Positions 1 to 13,851 of a stretch of 64,000 nt of DNA are shown in pieces. The DNA comes from an uncultured Pelagibacteraceae bacterium (GTDB lineage: Bacteria > Pseudomonadota > Alphaproteobacteria > Pelagibacterales > Pelagibacteraceae). The notes under the pieces were generated by a model that was not told the DNA's origin, did not search any database, and saw only the letters and a list, made by a program, of their open reading frames with translations. The DNA lies in the NCBI GenBank assembly GCA_902610975.1, contig CACLXL010000001.1:62001-126000 (forward strand), written 5' to 3'. The number at the start of each line of letters is the position of its first letter. Within the stretch, counting starts at the first letter, position 1. Position numbers and translations under genes: made by a program.

Positions 1-577
1 TTACCATAATTTGAATTAAAGAAAATTGAGACAACTCAAATTTATTTTTTTTAAGTAAAGTCGAATATAACGACCAGCTCATAACACAAACTAGCATCCA
101 TATATCTCCTTTATTAAAACTTAAAGAAATTATTTTTTGAATATCCGCATTCGAAATAATTGTTGCAACTCCAAATATTGATAAAAACAATCCAGATAAT
201 TGAAATAAATTTGTTTTTTCAATTTTCATAAGTGACGAAAAAATTATTATCATGGGTGGAATAGCAGCTAACATTAAAACTGCATTAATTACTTGAGTAA
301 AATTTAAAGCAAAATAAACTACAGAATTAAAGGTGCTAATGGATAATATCCCCATTATACCAATGACAAAAAAGTTTTCTTTAATATAGTTTTTCTTTGC
401 TAAAATTTCTTTTATTGTGAATGGAATTAAAATAAACCATACCATAACCCATCTTAAAAAGTTTAAAGTTAGTGGTGGAACTTCAAATAAAGTAGCGAAT
501 TTTCCAATTATAAAATTTCCTGACCAGAATAAAGCCGCGAACGTAAGAAATATATAAGCTATATAATTTTTTGACAA
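1..577 (-). CDS. EamA/DMT-family transporter, C-terminus cut by window edge
   Basis: Reading the minus strand from a TTG at 577 gives 192 open codons running off the window start. The product begins LSKNYIAYIFLTFAALFWSG and has alternating hydrophobic helices with the EamA hallmark near the N-terminus (FWSGNFIIGK, then a conserved LRW). Drug/metabolite transporter family members are about 290 residues with ten helices, so about two thirds are visible. The TTG start is supported by an AGGA a few bases upstream, which overlaps the stop of the dadA-like gene. The 7-base gap implies an operon with that oxidoreductase. The family exports or imports small metabolites; the substrate cannot be read from sequence, though pairing with an amino-acid oxidoreductase hints at amino acids or derivatives. 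Confidence 0.85.
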   Translation of the reverse strand, partial: MSKNYIAYIFLTFAALFWSGNFIIGKFATLFEVPPLTLNFLRWVMVWFILIPFTIKEILAKKNYIKENFFVIGIMGILSISTFNSVVYFALNFTQVINAVLMLAAIPPMIIIFSSLMKIEKTNLFQLSGLFLSIFGVATIISNADIQKIISLSFNKGDIWMLVCVMSWSLYSTLLKKNKFELSQFSLIQIMV

Positions 578-584
578 AAAAATC

Positions 585-1862
585 CTAATTAAATCTTTTA
601 GAGCTGTAAGGAGATAAATCTAAATTAGTTTTTTCCCCTGCAACTACACCAGAAATAATTTTGCCTGTTACTGCACCTAAAGTCCAGCCTAAATGCTGAT
701 GACCAAACGCGTAAATTATATTTTTATTTTTTAGCGAAGGGCCAAGAATGGGTAAAAAATCTGGTAAAGTAGGTCTAAACCCAAGCCATTCATCATCATG
801 CTTGCCGAGTTGTGGTAATAATTCTTTTGCGCAATTAATAATATATTCAATTCTTTTTTTCGAAGGAGGGTTTTTTAATCCTCCTAATTCAACTGTTCCT
901 ACGGCTCGTAAACCTTGGTTCATTGGTGTCATGCCAAATCCTCTATCTAAGAAAATTACAGGTCTAGAGATTAATTTATCCTTGTCTTTAAAATGCACAT
1001 GATATCCTCTCTCGGTATCTAAGGGAATATTTTCACCAAGTTGATCAGTCAATTTTTTTGAAAACGCTCCTGATGCAATCACTGTCTTTTCAAATCTATA
1101 CACATCATTTGCCGATTTGATTATTGTCTCATTAGCTGTTTTTTGTTCTATGCTATTTATATCTGATTGAATAAATTTACCACCTCTTTTTATATATAAT
1201 TTAAAAATTTCTTTAAGAATTCCATGAGGGTCTCTGGCATGCATAGCGTTTTCAAATATAACACCAGCATCAAATACTGGGTTTAAGTTTGGCTCTAAGT
1301 GAAGTATCTCTTCACGAGTTAATAATTTTTGTTTCACACCAAGGTCATCTCGAACTTTAATTTCAAGTTTTCTGCTTTTTAAGTTTTTATTTGTCCACAC
1401 ATAAATTATTCCTTTTTTTTCAACTAATCCATCTACATTTATTTCTTGAAATATTTCTTCATAGGCGTCATTCGATAAACTTAAAATTTGATGCATGTAC
1501 TTAGCTGTATGTAACATAGATTTTTTATTACAGTTTTTTAAATAATATAAAAACCAATTAATCATTTTTAGTATATAATTCCATTTTAAAGCTAGAGGTC
1601 CATAGGAACTAAAAAGCATTTTCGGAACATCGTATAAAATATCTGGGCGATTAAATTGTAAAACTGCGTAAGGTGAAAAATGACCAGCGTTACCATATGA
1701 TGCTGGTTTATATTCTGGTGATAAAGGATCTTGTCGGTCAAAAATTGTAACTGGTATGCCTTTTTTTATAAGTTGAAGACCTGTGCACACTCCCTGAATA
1801 CCTGATCCTACTATCCCTACAGATTTACATTTATAATTTTCCACTAAGAAATTATATTGCAA
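585..1862 (-). CDS. FAD-dependent D-amino-acid dehydrogenase-like oxidoreductase (DadA/DAO family)
   Basis: A 425-residue protein with an N-terminal Rossmann FAD-binding motif (VGIVGSGIQGV, about residues 15-25) and a C-terminal DAO-family segment (FGHQHLGWTLGAVTGKIISG) typical of the small subunit of D-amino-acid dehydrogenase. Such enzymes oxidise D-amino acids (or related imino acids) to 2-oxo acids and ammonia and pass electrons to the respiratory chain at the inner membrane. The specific substrate is not determinable. No in-frame ATG exists near the N-terminus: the start must be TTG at 1862 or GTG at 1844, the latter giving a more compact lead-in to the FAD motif. It is followed after 7 bases by a transporter gene, suggesting uptake or export coupled to catabolism. 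Confidence 0.8.
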   Translation of the reverse strand: MQYNFLVENYKCKSVGIVGSGIQGVCTGLQLIKKGIPVTIFDRQDPLSPEYKPASYGNAGHFSPYAVLQFNRPDILYDVPKMLFSSYGPLALKWNYILKMINWFLYYLKNCNKKSMLHTAKYMHQILSLSNDAYEEIFQEINVDGLVEKKGIIYVWTNKNLKSRKLEIKVRDDLGVKQKLLTREEILHLEPNLNPVFDAGVIFENAMHARDPHGILKEIFKLYIKRGGKFIQSDINSIEQKTANETIIKSANDVYRFEKTVIASGAFSKKLTDQLGENIPLDTERGYHVHFKDKDKLISRPVIFLDRGFGMTPMNQGLRAVGTVELGGLKNPPSKKRIEYIINCAKELLPQLGKHDDEWLGFRPTLPDFLPILGPSLKNKNIIYAFGHQHLGWTLGAVTGKIISGVVAGEKTNLDLSPYSSKRFN

Positions 1863-1889
1863 TGTTTGTGAAAATAGTAGTGCGGTAGA

Positions 1890-2366
1890 TTAGGCTAAAG
1901 CTTCTTTGTTTACAACTTCAGGTCTGTCTTCTGAACTTTCTGAAGACTCTTTCTTTTCTTTTTTCTTAAACAGGAAGTCACCAGTTAGTGTTGATTTAGA
2001 TTTATTTGTTTTTTTAATGTATCCGTCAATATCGGCTCCATTTTCAGTCTTAAGATTATTTCCAAATTCTATATCTCCTTTGACTGTGCCTGTGCTTCCT
2101 ATCACAACATCTTGACCAGAAACTTTTCCGTCTAAATGACCGTGAATTTCTACTCGATCCCCTTCTATTGATCCGGTTATCGAACCTGTTTCTCTAATTA
2201 TAATCTCTTTTGAGTAAACTGGACCTTTAACTAGCCCAGCAACATCAATAGCCCCTGAGCTATTTATAGTTCCTTCAATACTTACAGTCTCACTTATTAA
2301 TGATCTTTCTGAGTCAGTAAGTTTTTTTTTCTTATCTCCAAACATATTATTTCTTAAATTAACCAT
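1890..2366 (-). CDS. Bactofilin-family polymer-forming cytoskeletal protein
   Basis: 158 residues. After a short polar N-terminus, residues about 20-110 carry the bactofilin core: repeated short beta strands with regularly spaced glycines and hydrophobics (SIEGTINSSGAIDVAGLVKG, then GSITGSIEGDRVEIHGHLDG). This is the right-handed beta-helix that self-assembles into filaments without nucleotide. The C-terminal 45 residues are a charged, probably disordered Lys/Glu/Ser tail. An alternative start is Met8 (MFGDKKKK). It lies just downstream of the mreBCD-mrdA-rodA elongation genes on the same strand, so a role in cell shape or local peptidoglycan synthesis is likely; in other bacteria bactofilins direct curvature, stalks or polar assemblies. 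Family call is firm, function inferred from context. Confidence 0.9.
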   Translation of the reverse strand: MVNLRNNMFGDKKKKLTDSERSLISETVSIEGTINSSGAIDVAGLVKGPVYSKEIIIRETGSITGSIEGDRVEIHGHLDGKVSGQDVVIGSTGTVKGDIEFGNNLKTENGADIDGYIKKTNKSKSTLTGDFLFKKKEKKESSESSEDRPEVVNKEALA

Positions 2367-2420
2367 CTATTCTAATAATATACAAGTGCCAAAAAAAATC
2401 AAATTTGACCAAAATAGGTT

Positions 2421-3548
2421 TTAATTTACTGGGGTATCTTTATAAACTTTACATGACATTACTATTCCTAAACCTAGCATAATTGCCATCATTGAGGAAC
2501 CTCCATACGACATAATTGGAAGAGGAGAGCCTACAATAGGCAGTAGTCCAAGAACCATCATCATATTTACCACGACATAAATAAAAAAAGCTGTAGCAAA
2601 GCTAAAACAATATAATTTACCAAAATTACTTCGTGTTAAATTTCCAATTTTCACTATTCTCCAAACTATAAGAGCATAAAGTAGTAAAATAAATAGAGAT
2701 CCAAAAAATCCAAACTCTTCTGAAAATAAGGTAAAAATAAAATCAGTATGTTTCTCAGGCAAATAGTCCAAGTAACTTTGAGATCCTTGTAAAAAACCTT
2801 TGCCAAATAATCCTCCTGAGCCTATTGCAATCTTGGATTGGATAATTTGGTAACCTGCTCCAAGTGGATCTCTTTCAGGATTTAGAAAGGTAAGTATTCG
2901 AGATTTTTGGTAAGGTTTTAAAAAAGAAATAGCAATTGGCAATAGAGCCAAAAAAGCCAAACCTGAAAAAGCAAAAAACTTTATACGAACACCTGCTAAC
3001 CAAGCTACTGTTATTCCTCCTGCAGCAATTAATAGTGCTGTTCCTAGATCTGGTTGAGTTGCTACTAGTATTATTGGTGAAATAAGTACAACAATTGGTA
3101 AAAATAAATATCTTATTTGATTTATATTCTCGATAGATATTCGATGATAATACTTTGCTAAAAATAATATTAATCCAACTTTCATAAGTTCTGAGGGTTG
3201 TAAATTCATAAAATAAAGATCTAACCATCTTTTTGAACCTGATGATGTAAGACCAAAATATTTTACACCGAGTAATAAAATAAAAAAAATAATGTAGATA
3301 AAATAACTTTGGGAGTGCCAAAAACGTATTTGTATCATTGAAAGGACCAAGAACATTATGAAAAAAATTGAAAATCTTAAAATATGACTTTTTGTATGGT
3401 ACTTAAATTCACCGCCATCAGTAGAGTACATGGCCAGAATACTTATTAATCCAAGAATAAAAATTGAAAATATTAATATAAAGTCTAAAGATAAAACCTT
3501 ATCTTTAAAGCTTAAAGATGATTGAATTGATCTTGCTCTAAACATCAA
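2421..3548 (-). CDS. rodA: RodA, SEDS peptidoglycan glycosyltransferase of the elongasome
   Basis: 375-residue polytopic membrane protein of the SEDS (RodA/FtsW/SpoVE) family. Visible hallmarks are KRWLDLYFMNLQPSELMK, QPDLGTALL, the periplasmic LPEKHTDFIFTLFSEEFGF and the C-terminal LPIVGSPLPIMSYGGSSM. It polymerises lipid II into glycan strands during lateral wall growth, paired with the transpeptidase PBP2. The immediately upstream gene is that PBP2, overlapping by 4 bases, and mreBCD precede it, which separates this copy from the FtsW homologue at 37139-38266 in the division cluster. Length is normal for the family (about 370). Confidence 0.95.
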   Translation of the reverse strand: MMFRARSIQSSLSFKDKVLSLDFILIFSIFILGLISILAMYSTDGGEFKYHTKSHILRFSIFFIMFLVLSMIQIRFWHSQSYFIYIIFFILLLGVKYFGLTSSGSKRWLDLYFMNLQPSELMKVGLILFLAKYYHRISIENINQIRYLFLPIVVLISPIILVATQPDLGTALLIAAGGITVAWLAGVRIKFFAFSGLAFLALLPIAISFLKPYQKSRILTFLNPERDPLGAGYQIIQSKIAIGSGGLFGKGFLQGSQSYLDYLPEKHTDFIFTLFSEEFGFFGSLFILLLYALIVWRIVKIGNLTRSNFGKLYCFSFATAFFIYVVVNMMMVLGLLPIVGSPLPIMSYGGSSMMAIMLGLGIVMSCKVYKDTPVN

Positions 3549-5479
3549 GCTGTTTCTCCTGTTAAGTTATTAGCCCGCTCTCTGAGTTCGTGTCTTTCAA
3601 GAACTTTTTTAATTACTTTCTTAGCTATCGGGGCTGCAGCTTTTCCTCCAGAACCGCCGTGCTCGACTAGAACACTAATTGCATATTTTGGATCACTATA
3701 TGGCGCAAAAGCTACGAACAAGGCATGATCTCTATCTTTGTAGGGTAAGCTTTCTTGTTTGACTTCTGCTTCACGTTGCTCCTCTGTAAATCTTTTAATT
3801 TGTGAAGAACCAGTTTTTCCTGCGAATGTGAATTTCTTATTTTCCAATCTATGTCGATATGATGTTCCTCCAGGTTCATTAGAAGAGGAGTACATTGCAT
3901 CTTTAATAAGGTTAATATGCTCCTGATTTTTAAAAAGTGGTTTCAAATCAAAATTTGAAACAAGCAAATCTGTTGGCAAAGGATCATTTGGATTATTGTT
4001 TTTATATTTAATATATTCTCTTAGATTATTATTCTTTTCATCAAAGATTATTCTTGGTTGTATTTCAAAACCCCCATTAGCTATTTGTGCGGTCATTAAA
4101 CATAATTGTAAAGGCGTGCTTTGAAAATAGCCTTGGCCTATACCTGAGTGTAGTGTTTCACCTAAATACCAGTTTTGACCAATAAACTTTTTCTTCCATT
4201 TAGTATTAGGTACAACACCTGATCTTTCTTCAATAAATCCACTTAAAACTTTTTTACCTAAACCAAATTTTTTTGCTGTTATTGATAACCTATCGACACC
4301 TAATTTTCTTGCAACTTCATAAAAGTAAACGTCACAAGATCTTTGAATGCCTCTTCTTAAATTTACAATCCCATGACCTTTTTTCTCCCAACAATGAAAT
4401 TTTTCTCCATAAAGTTCAATTTTGCCTGTACATTTAAAAGTGTCTAATGGTTTTATAATTCCATTTTCTAAAGCACTTAACGCAACTAAAGTTTTTATTG
4501 TAGATCCTGGGGGATAAAGTCCTGAAATAGTTTTATTAGTTAATGGTCTCATTTCATTTTTAATTAAACTATTCCAATATTTTTTTTCTAAACCATGGAC
4601 AAATTCATTTGGTTCAAATGTAGGGGAAGAAACCATAGATACAATATCTCCGTTATAAATGTCCATCACACAAACGGAGGCCGCTTTATCCTTCAAAAGT
4701 TCACTTGTAAATTTTTGAACCTCAAAATCTAGTGTTGTTTTAAAACTTTTTCCAGCTTGTCCTTCATTAATTTGAATTTGTTTAATTCTCTTTCCGTAAG
4801 CGTTTACCTCGTATCTTTGAAATCCAATTTGACCAATAATTTCTTCGTCTAGTTTCCGTTCTAGTCCAGTTTTTCCAATGCTCATACCAGGCACATGTAA
4901 ATCTTTTAAATATTTTTTATTTTGTAAATCTTTTTCACTAACTTGTGACACATATCCTAATATATGTGCAGAAGAATTATCAGGATACATTCTTGCTACT
5001 GAAACAACTGGCTTTACTCCCTCAAGTTCATGTAAAAATAAATTTAATCTAGAAAATTCCGACCAAGTAATATTATCAGAAATAATTATTGGTTCCCAAG
5101 GTTTTTGTTTTGTAATTTTTCTTTTTAAATAAAACAATTTTTTTTCAGAAATATTTAAAATAGTTTTTAGCCTTACAAATAATTTCTCAATATCTTCAGA
5201 ATTTTCAGGAATTAGATGCACCTGATATACTTGTTCATTAGATGCTATTTCTTTATCAAAGAAATCTTTGATAACTCCTCTTTCAGGCGCAAGTTTCCAT
5301 TCTCTGAATCTATTTTTATCGGATAAAGATTTATATTTTGTTCTCTCATTAATTTGAAGTGAGACCAGTCGACCAACAATGCCAAACATAACAACTGCTT
5401 TAGCGGCTGTAAGCAAAAACATTCTTCTACCAATCAATTTAGATTTTATAACAGTATTTCCAGAGCTGGGGCTAAACAT
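3545..5479 (-). CDS. mrdA: Penicillin-binding protein 2 (elongation transpeptidase)
   Basis: 644 residues. There is one N-terminal membrane segment (about 22-42), a PBP dimerisation domain (about 60-240) and a transpeptidase domain with the active-site triad: SxxK at S326-TIK (PPGSTIKT), SxN-like SCD (QRSCDVYFYE) and KTG (FAGKTGSSQ). The SCD in place of SxN is the form usual in class B PBP2. It cross-links peptidoglycan in the periplasm during cell elongation, working with RodA (next gene, 4-base overlap) and MreC/MreD (upstream, 8-base overlap). Length matches the family. The overlaps imply translational coupling within the mre operon. Confidence 0.95.
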   Translation of the reverse strand: MFSPSSGNTVIKSKLIGRRMFLLTAAKAVVMFGIVGRLVSLQINERTKYKSLSDKNRFREWKLAPERGVIKDFFDKEIASNEQVYQVHLIPENSEDIEKLFVRLKTILNISEKKLFYLKRKITKQKPWEPIIISDNITWSEFSRLNLFLHELEGVKPVVSVARMYPDNSSAHILGYVSQVSEKDLQNKKYLKDLHVPGMSIGKTGLERKLDEEIIGQIGFQRYEVNAYGKRIKQIQINEGQAGKSFKTTLDFEVQKFTSELLKDKAASVCVMDIYNGDIVSMVSSPTFEPNEFVHGLEKKYWNSLIKNEMRPLTNKTISGLYPPGSTIKTLVALSALENGIIKPLDTFKCTGKIELYGEKFHCWEKKGHGIVNLRRGIQRSCDVYFYEVARKLGVDRLSITAKKFGLGKKVLSGFIEERSGVVPNTKWKKKFIGQNWYLGETLHSGIGQGYFQSTPLQLCLMTAQIANGGFEIQPRIIFDEKNNNLREYIKYKNNNPNDPLPTDLLVSNFDLKPLFKNQEHINLIKDAMYSSSNEPGGTSYRHRLENKKFTFAGKTGSSQIKRFTEEQREAEVKQESLPYKDRDHALFVAFAPYSDPKYAISVLVEHGGSGGKAAAPIAKKVIKKVLERHELRERANNLTGETA

Positions 5480-5984
5480 CTCGCGGTCCTACAAATGTAA
5501 TTTGATAAAGATTAAAAAGTAACCAAAATATTGGAAACATAAATAAAGTGAAAAACATATTGTACCCAATTTTTGTTAAAGGGAAAGATAAGTCAGAAAA
5601 ATTATTAAGTAATGAAAAAAATAAAATACTTGAAAGGACCATTGCCATTAAGAATGTAAACCAGTCTGATGCGATTGTTGTGTTAACACTTTTGTTTCTT
5701 ACATAAGTTCCTACAAAAATAATAATTAGATATGACAATGAGCTTATTCCAAGTGGAAATCCCATTACAACATCATTTATCAAACCAGCTAAAAATATAT
5801 GCCCATTAGCCATTACTTCCGGTTTTTTTAAAACCCAAAAATAAATTATTATTATTTGAAAATTTAATGTGAATATTTCAAAAACATTTTCCAAATTTGT
5901 ATCGACCTCGCTGATACATAGGTAATAAAGAAGAATTAAAGGGCCAGTATTATAAATTTTATTTAAAATAGAGTTTTTAGCCAT
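5472..5984 (-). CDS. mreD: MreD, rod-shape-determining membrane protein
   Basis: 170 residues with about five hydrophobic segments and the MreD signature of short loops (ANGHIFLAGLINDVVMGFPLG). Family members are small polytopic inner-membrane proteins that link MreC and MreB to the RodA-PBP2 synthase. The call rests mainly on size, topology and position between mreC (sharing one base, ATGA-type junction at 5984) and mrdA (8-base overlap). Primary sequence is poorly conserved in this family, so context carries weight, but no alternative fits better. Confidence 0.88.
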   Translation of the reverse strand: MAKNSILNKIYNTGPLILLYYLCISEVDTNLENVFEIFTLNFQIIIIYFWVLKKPEVMANGHIFLAGLINDVVMGFPLGISSLSYLIIIFVGTYVRNKSVNTTIASDWFTFLMAMVLSSILFFSLLNNFSDLSFPLTKIGYNMFFTLFMFPIFWLLFNLYQITFVGPRDV

Positions 5985-6829
5985 TAAAAATTTCCTTTTT
6001 CTTGAATATTCAGATTTACTGTTACAAATGAAAGTTGATTTGGATCAATAAATAATTCTACTTCGCCCTCGTTATTGGTCTTTCCGATTGGAGTGCCTGG
6101 AGTAAATATTCCATCCTTTCCAGATGCAAAAATATTTATTCCTTCAGTAATTTCGAAATCCTCAGGCAAATATTCTAAGACTGGTTTGCTTGTTCCTCCT
6201 CCTGATAAAATTGCTTGCGCTCCTTGGTTAAGTGTCACAGGAATTCTACTATTTAAATCATTTAGCAGTAAAACTCTTGAGGATAAATAGTTAGTTTCAA
6301 CAATTCTTCCAACTAAATAATTGTCTTTAGTGACGGGCATTCCTTTAAGTATACCTGTGCTAGTCCCTTTGTTTATAATTATTGATTTTAAAAAAGGACT
6401 ATTTTTATCAACTAAAACTTTTGCAAGAATAATGTTGCTTAGATTTTGATTAAAGTACTCTGTCTCTAAAATTTTTTGAAGATTTTTGTTTTCATCTTTT
6501 AAAAACTCTACATTTAACTCAAGTAATTTATATTTTTCAATTTCAGCTTTAAGTCTTTCATTTTCCCCTTTTACATTTAGGAAATTTGAGAAATCTTTTC
6601 CAATTTCAGGAAAGAATCTTGTTGGGGCAGAAGCTAGAAATGTAACTCTATAAACTACATCATTAATAAAACCTCTTACAGGTTTAGTAAACTTTACTCC
6701 ATAAACATCTAAAAAAAATATAATTAGAGCTAAAAGTATTAAAGAAAGAACTGAAAATTTTTGGGCTCCTCCTCTTTGAAGGAGAGCAGAACGGAAAGCT
6801 ATACTAAAATCATCTCTACTAACTGACAT
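5984..6829 (-). CDS. mreC: MreC, rod-shape-determining periplasmic scaffold
   Basis: 281 residues. There is one N-terminal membrane helix (about 25-45), a coiled-coil stretch (about 85-120, with KGENERLKAEIEKYKLLELN) and then the MreC beta-barrel region (VLVDKNSPFLKSIIINKGTS, GMPVTKDNYLVGRI, LLNDLNSRIPV). MreC dimerises through the coiled coil and activates PBP2-RodA from the periplasmic side. Translation starts 18 bases after mreB ends. Length is typical. Confidence 0.93.
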   Translation of the reverse strand: MSVSRDDFSIAFRSALLQRGGAQKFSVLSLILLALIIFFLDVYGVKFTKPVRGFINDVVYRVTFLASAPTRFFPEIGKDFSNFLNVKGENERLKAEIEKYKLLELNVEFLKDENKNLQKILETEYFNQNLSNIILAKVLVDKNSPFLKSIIINKGTSTGILKGMPVTKDNYLVGRIVETNYLSSRVLLLNDLNSRIPVTLNQGAQAILSGGGTSKPVLEYLPEDFEITEGINIFASGKDGIFTPGTPIGKTNNEGEVELFIDPNQLSFVTVNLNIQEKGNF

Positions 6830-6847
6830 TTGTACATTTAAAATAAA

Positions 6848-9455
<2,608 letters not shown>

Positions 9456-9488
9456 AGCCTAATAATTTTAAAAAATTAAAAACATCTT

Positions 9489-9516
9489 ATATTACAATCA
9501 AAGCTAGAATTTGCAA
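9489..9516 (-). promoter_or_regulatory. Weak candidate promoter for leuA
   Basis: In the 103-base ilvC-leuA gap the minus strand has TTGCAA (516-511), a 16-base spacer and TAATAT (494-489), each matching the sigma-70 consensus at 4 of 6 bases. In such AT-rich DNA chance matches are frequent, so this is only a candidate. The rest of the gap shows no attenuator or riboswitch-like structure. Confidence 0.3.
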
Positions 9517-9558
9517 ATAATTATGTACTTTAACTTTAGGATTTAGACTCAGATTGGG

Positions 9559-11128
<1,570 letters not shown>

Positions 11129-11129
<1 letters not shown>

Positions 11130-12895
11130 TAGACTAATATTTTCCCTTCATCAGAAATTTCTTCTTCTTCTTCGGGCCCTAGGATCATCTGATTATGGGG
11201 CTTACCAGACGGTATCATAGGAAAGCAGTTTTCTGCTTTGTCAACAACGCAATCAAATATCACTGGTTTATCGATATTAATCATTTCTTCAATTTTGTTA
11301 TCTAACTCATCAGGTGTTTTTGCTCTTATACCAACACAACCATAAGACTCTGCAAGCTTAACAAAGTCTGGTAATGCTGCTGTATAACTTTCAGAATAAT
11401 TTTTTTCATGTAAGAGTTCTTGCCATTGACGTACCATCCCCATGTATTCATTGTTTAAAATAAATATTTTTATTGGTAGTCTGTATTGAACTGCTGTAGA
11501 CATTTCTTGCATTGTCATTAAAACAGATGCTTCTCCAGCAATATCAATTACTAATTTTCCAGGATTGGCGATTTGCACACCTATTGCAGCTGGTAGTCCG
11601 TACCCCATGGTCCCAAGACCTCCAGAGGTCATCCATCTATTAGGCTTATTAAATTTATAGTGTTGAGCTGCCCACATTTGATGCTGGCCAACTTCGGTAG
11701 TAATGAAAGTGTCTTGTTTTTTCGTTAACTCATATAATCTTTGCACAGCGTGTTGGGGTTTTATTATTTTATTGCTATTAATGAAATTTAAAGATTTTTT
11801 TTCTCTCCATTTTTCAATTTGCTCCCACCATTTTGAAGTTTTTTGTTTATTTGAATTTAAAAAATTTTTATTTTTTTCTTTAAATCTTTTTATTAAAGAT
11901 TTTAACAGCACTGTTACATCGCTTACTATTGCAAGATCAACTTTAATATTTTTACCGATAGAAGACGGGTCAATATCAACATGAATTTTTTTAGAACCAG
12001 GTGAAAATTCGTCAACTTTTCCTGTAATTCTATCATCAAACCTTGCGCCAATGTTTATCATTAAGTCGCAATCATGCATTGCATTATTTGCTTCGTAGGT
12101 TCCGTGCATACCAAGCATACCTAAAAATTGTGGATCGTCTCCAGGATATGCTCCGAGCCCTTGTAATGTTGAAGTTATTGGGAAACCAGTTAATGAAACA
12201 AGTTCTCTTAAATGTTTACTTGCCTCGGGCCCTGAATTAATAACACCTCCACCTGTATAAAAAATAGGCTTTGAAGATTTTTTAATAAGATCAATAAATT
12301 TATCAAGTTCTAAATTAGAAATTTTATGTGTAGCTTTCCCATTAAGTTTTTTTTTAAGCGTATTCTTAAAAAATTTATATTTACCTTTTTTAAATTGTAT
12401 ATCTTTTGGAATGTCTACTAAAACGGGACCAGGTCTTCCAGTGGTTGCTACCTCGAAAGCTAAATGTAATACTCTTGAGAGATCATTAACGTCTTTTACT
12501 AACCAATTATGTTTCGTACATGGCCTTGTAATTCCTGTTGTATCGCACTCTTGAAAAGCATCAGTTCCGATTAAGTGTGTTGGTACTTGTCCTGAGATAC
12601 AAACAAGAGGTATGGAGTCCATGTAAGCATCTGTCAAAGCCGTCACAGCATTAGTGGCGCCTGGTCCAGATGTAACTAATAAAACTCCTGGCTTGCCGCT
12701 TGACCTCGCGTAACCTTCTGCAGAATGACCTGCGCCTTGTTCGTGTCTGGCCAAAATATGTTTTATTGATTTATGATTTTTCAGTTCATCATAAATTGGC
12801 AAAACTGCACCTCCGGGATAACCAAAAATATATTCTACTTTCTGATCCTCCAGTGCTTTAAATACAATTTCTGCTCCGCTCAATAATTTTGGCAT
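11129..12895 (-). CDS. ilvB: Acetolactate synthase large (catalytic) subunit
   Basis: 588 residues, thiamine-diphosphate enzyme with three domains: N-terminal pyrimidine-binding (GYPGGAVLPIYDEL with catalytic Glu in RHEQGAGHSAEGYAR), a central FAD-binding domain, and C-terminal PP-binding with the GDGxxxN-type motif altered to IAGEASVLMTMQEMSTAVQ. It condenses two pyruvates, or pyruvate plus 2-oxobutyrate. At the usual GDG position this protein shows AGE, with the following acidic and downstream Asn-Asn-Glu-Tyr conserved; homologues commonly have DG or AGE here. It starts 37 bases after miaA. It heads the ilvB-ilvH-ilvC-leuA set. Confidence 0.95.
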
Positions 12896-12932
12896 ACATA
12901 CAATCTAGCCTAGAAATGATTTGCGTCAAGTT

Positions 12933-13850
12933 TTAGCTTACGACTTTTAATGATTTTTTCAGAAGAATTGAGAAATTTTTTGAATAAAGCTTATTCCAGT
13001 TCTTCATATGTCCTCTAGCCCAAGTATTTTGTCTCTTTGCGTATTGTCTAGTCTTTATATTTATGAGCTCTTTACATTGATCTAATGAAATTGTTCCTTT
13101 TAAAAATTCATTGATTTCTTGAACACCTATCAATTTATTTGCCGATAAATTTTTTTTAACCTTAAGTTTGTTGAATTTTTTCACCTCATTTGTGCATTTT
13201 TTTTTAATCATTATATCTGTTCTTTTATAAATTTTTTTAAGCAATTCATCCCTAGGAATATCAATAAAAATTTTTTTTATTTCAAAATCCAAAAATTCAG
13301 ATTTAGTATTTGCAAACCAATCAAACAGAGATTTTTTTGTTTTTAGCTTTACTTCATAAGCCCTTTGTAATCTTTGTGAGTCAGTGGGAATTATTCTACC
13401 TTTAATTTTAGGATCAAGTTTTATAAGCAAATTGTAGAATTTTTTAGTACCAATTTTTTCGTATAAATTTCTGACTTTATTTCTTGTTTTAGAGTCTAAG
13501 TCCGGAATTTTGCTAATACCTTTTGTAATTGAATTGAAATAAAGTCCAGTGCCTCCAACAACTATTGGTATTTTTTTCCTTTTTAGAATATCATCTATTT
13601 TATTTTTTGCCTCTTTTAACCAATCTCCTACAGAAAAATATCTTTTAATTGAAATAAATCCATAAAGATGATGTTTTATTCCTTTAGTTTCGCTTATGTC
13701 AGGACGAGATGATAAAATTTTAAATTCTTTAAATATTTGCATACTATCAGCATTAATAATTTCTCCATTTAGTCTTTTTGCTAAACCAATTGCTAGTTTT
13801 GATTTTCCAGATGCTGTTGGGCCAGCCAATAGAATAATTTTTTTAGACAA
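12933..13850 (-). CDS. miaA: tRNA dimethylallyltransferase
   Basis: 305 residues. P-loop LAGPTASGKSKLAIGLA (about 8-24), the substrate motif NADSMQIFKE (about 34-43), VVGGTGLYFNSI and the C-terminal TRQYAKRQNTWAR are diagnostic. It transfers a dimethylallyl group to A37 of tRNAs reading UNN codons, improving decoding fidelity. It starts 1 base after the degP homologue stops. miaA beside hflK-hflC is a common bacterial grouping (with hfq in gammaproteobacteria); no hfq is visible here. Confidence 0.95.
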   Translation of the reverse strand: MSKKIILLAGPTASGKSKLAIGLAKRLNGEIINADSMQIFKEFKILSSRPDISETKGIKHHLYGFISIKRYFSVGDWLKEAKNKIDDILKRKKIPIVVGGTGLYFNSITKGISKIPDLDSKTRNKVRNLYEKIGTKKFYNLLIKLDPKIKGRIIPTDSQRLQRAYEVKLKTKKSLFDWFANTKSEFLDFEIKKIFIDIPRDELLKKIYKRTDIMIKKKCTNEVKKFNKLKVKKNLSANKLIGVQEINEFLKGTISLDQCKELINIKTRQYAKRQNTWARGHMKNWNKLYSKNFSILLKKSLKVVS

Positions 13851-13851
13851 G

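Noticed and set aside
2875-3321. 148-codon second frame within rodA on the same strand
   Set aside because: It is an out-of-frame reading of rodA with Asn/Ser/Thr/Phe-rich, motif-free sequence; rodA itself is intact across it.
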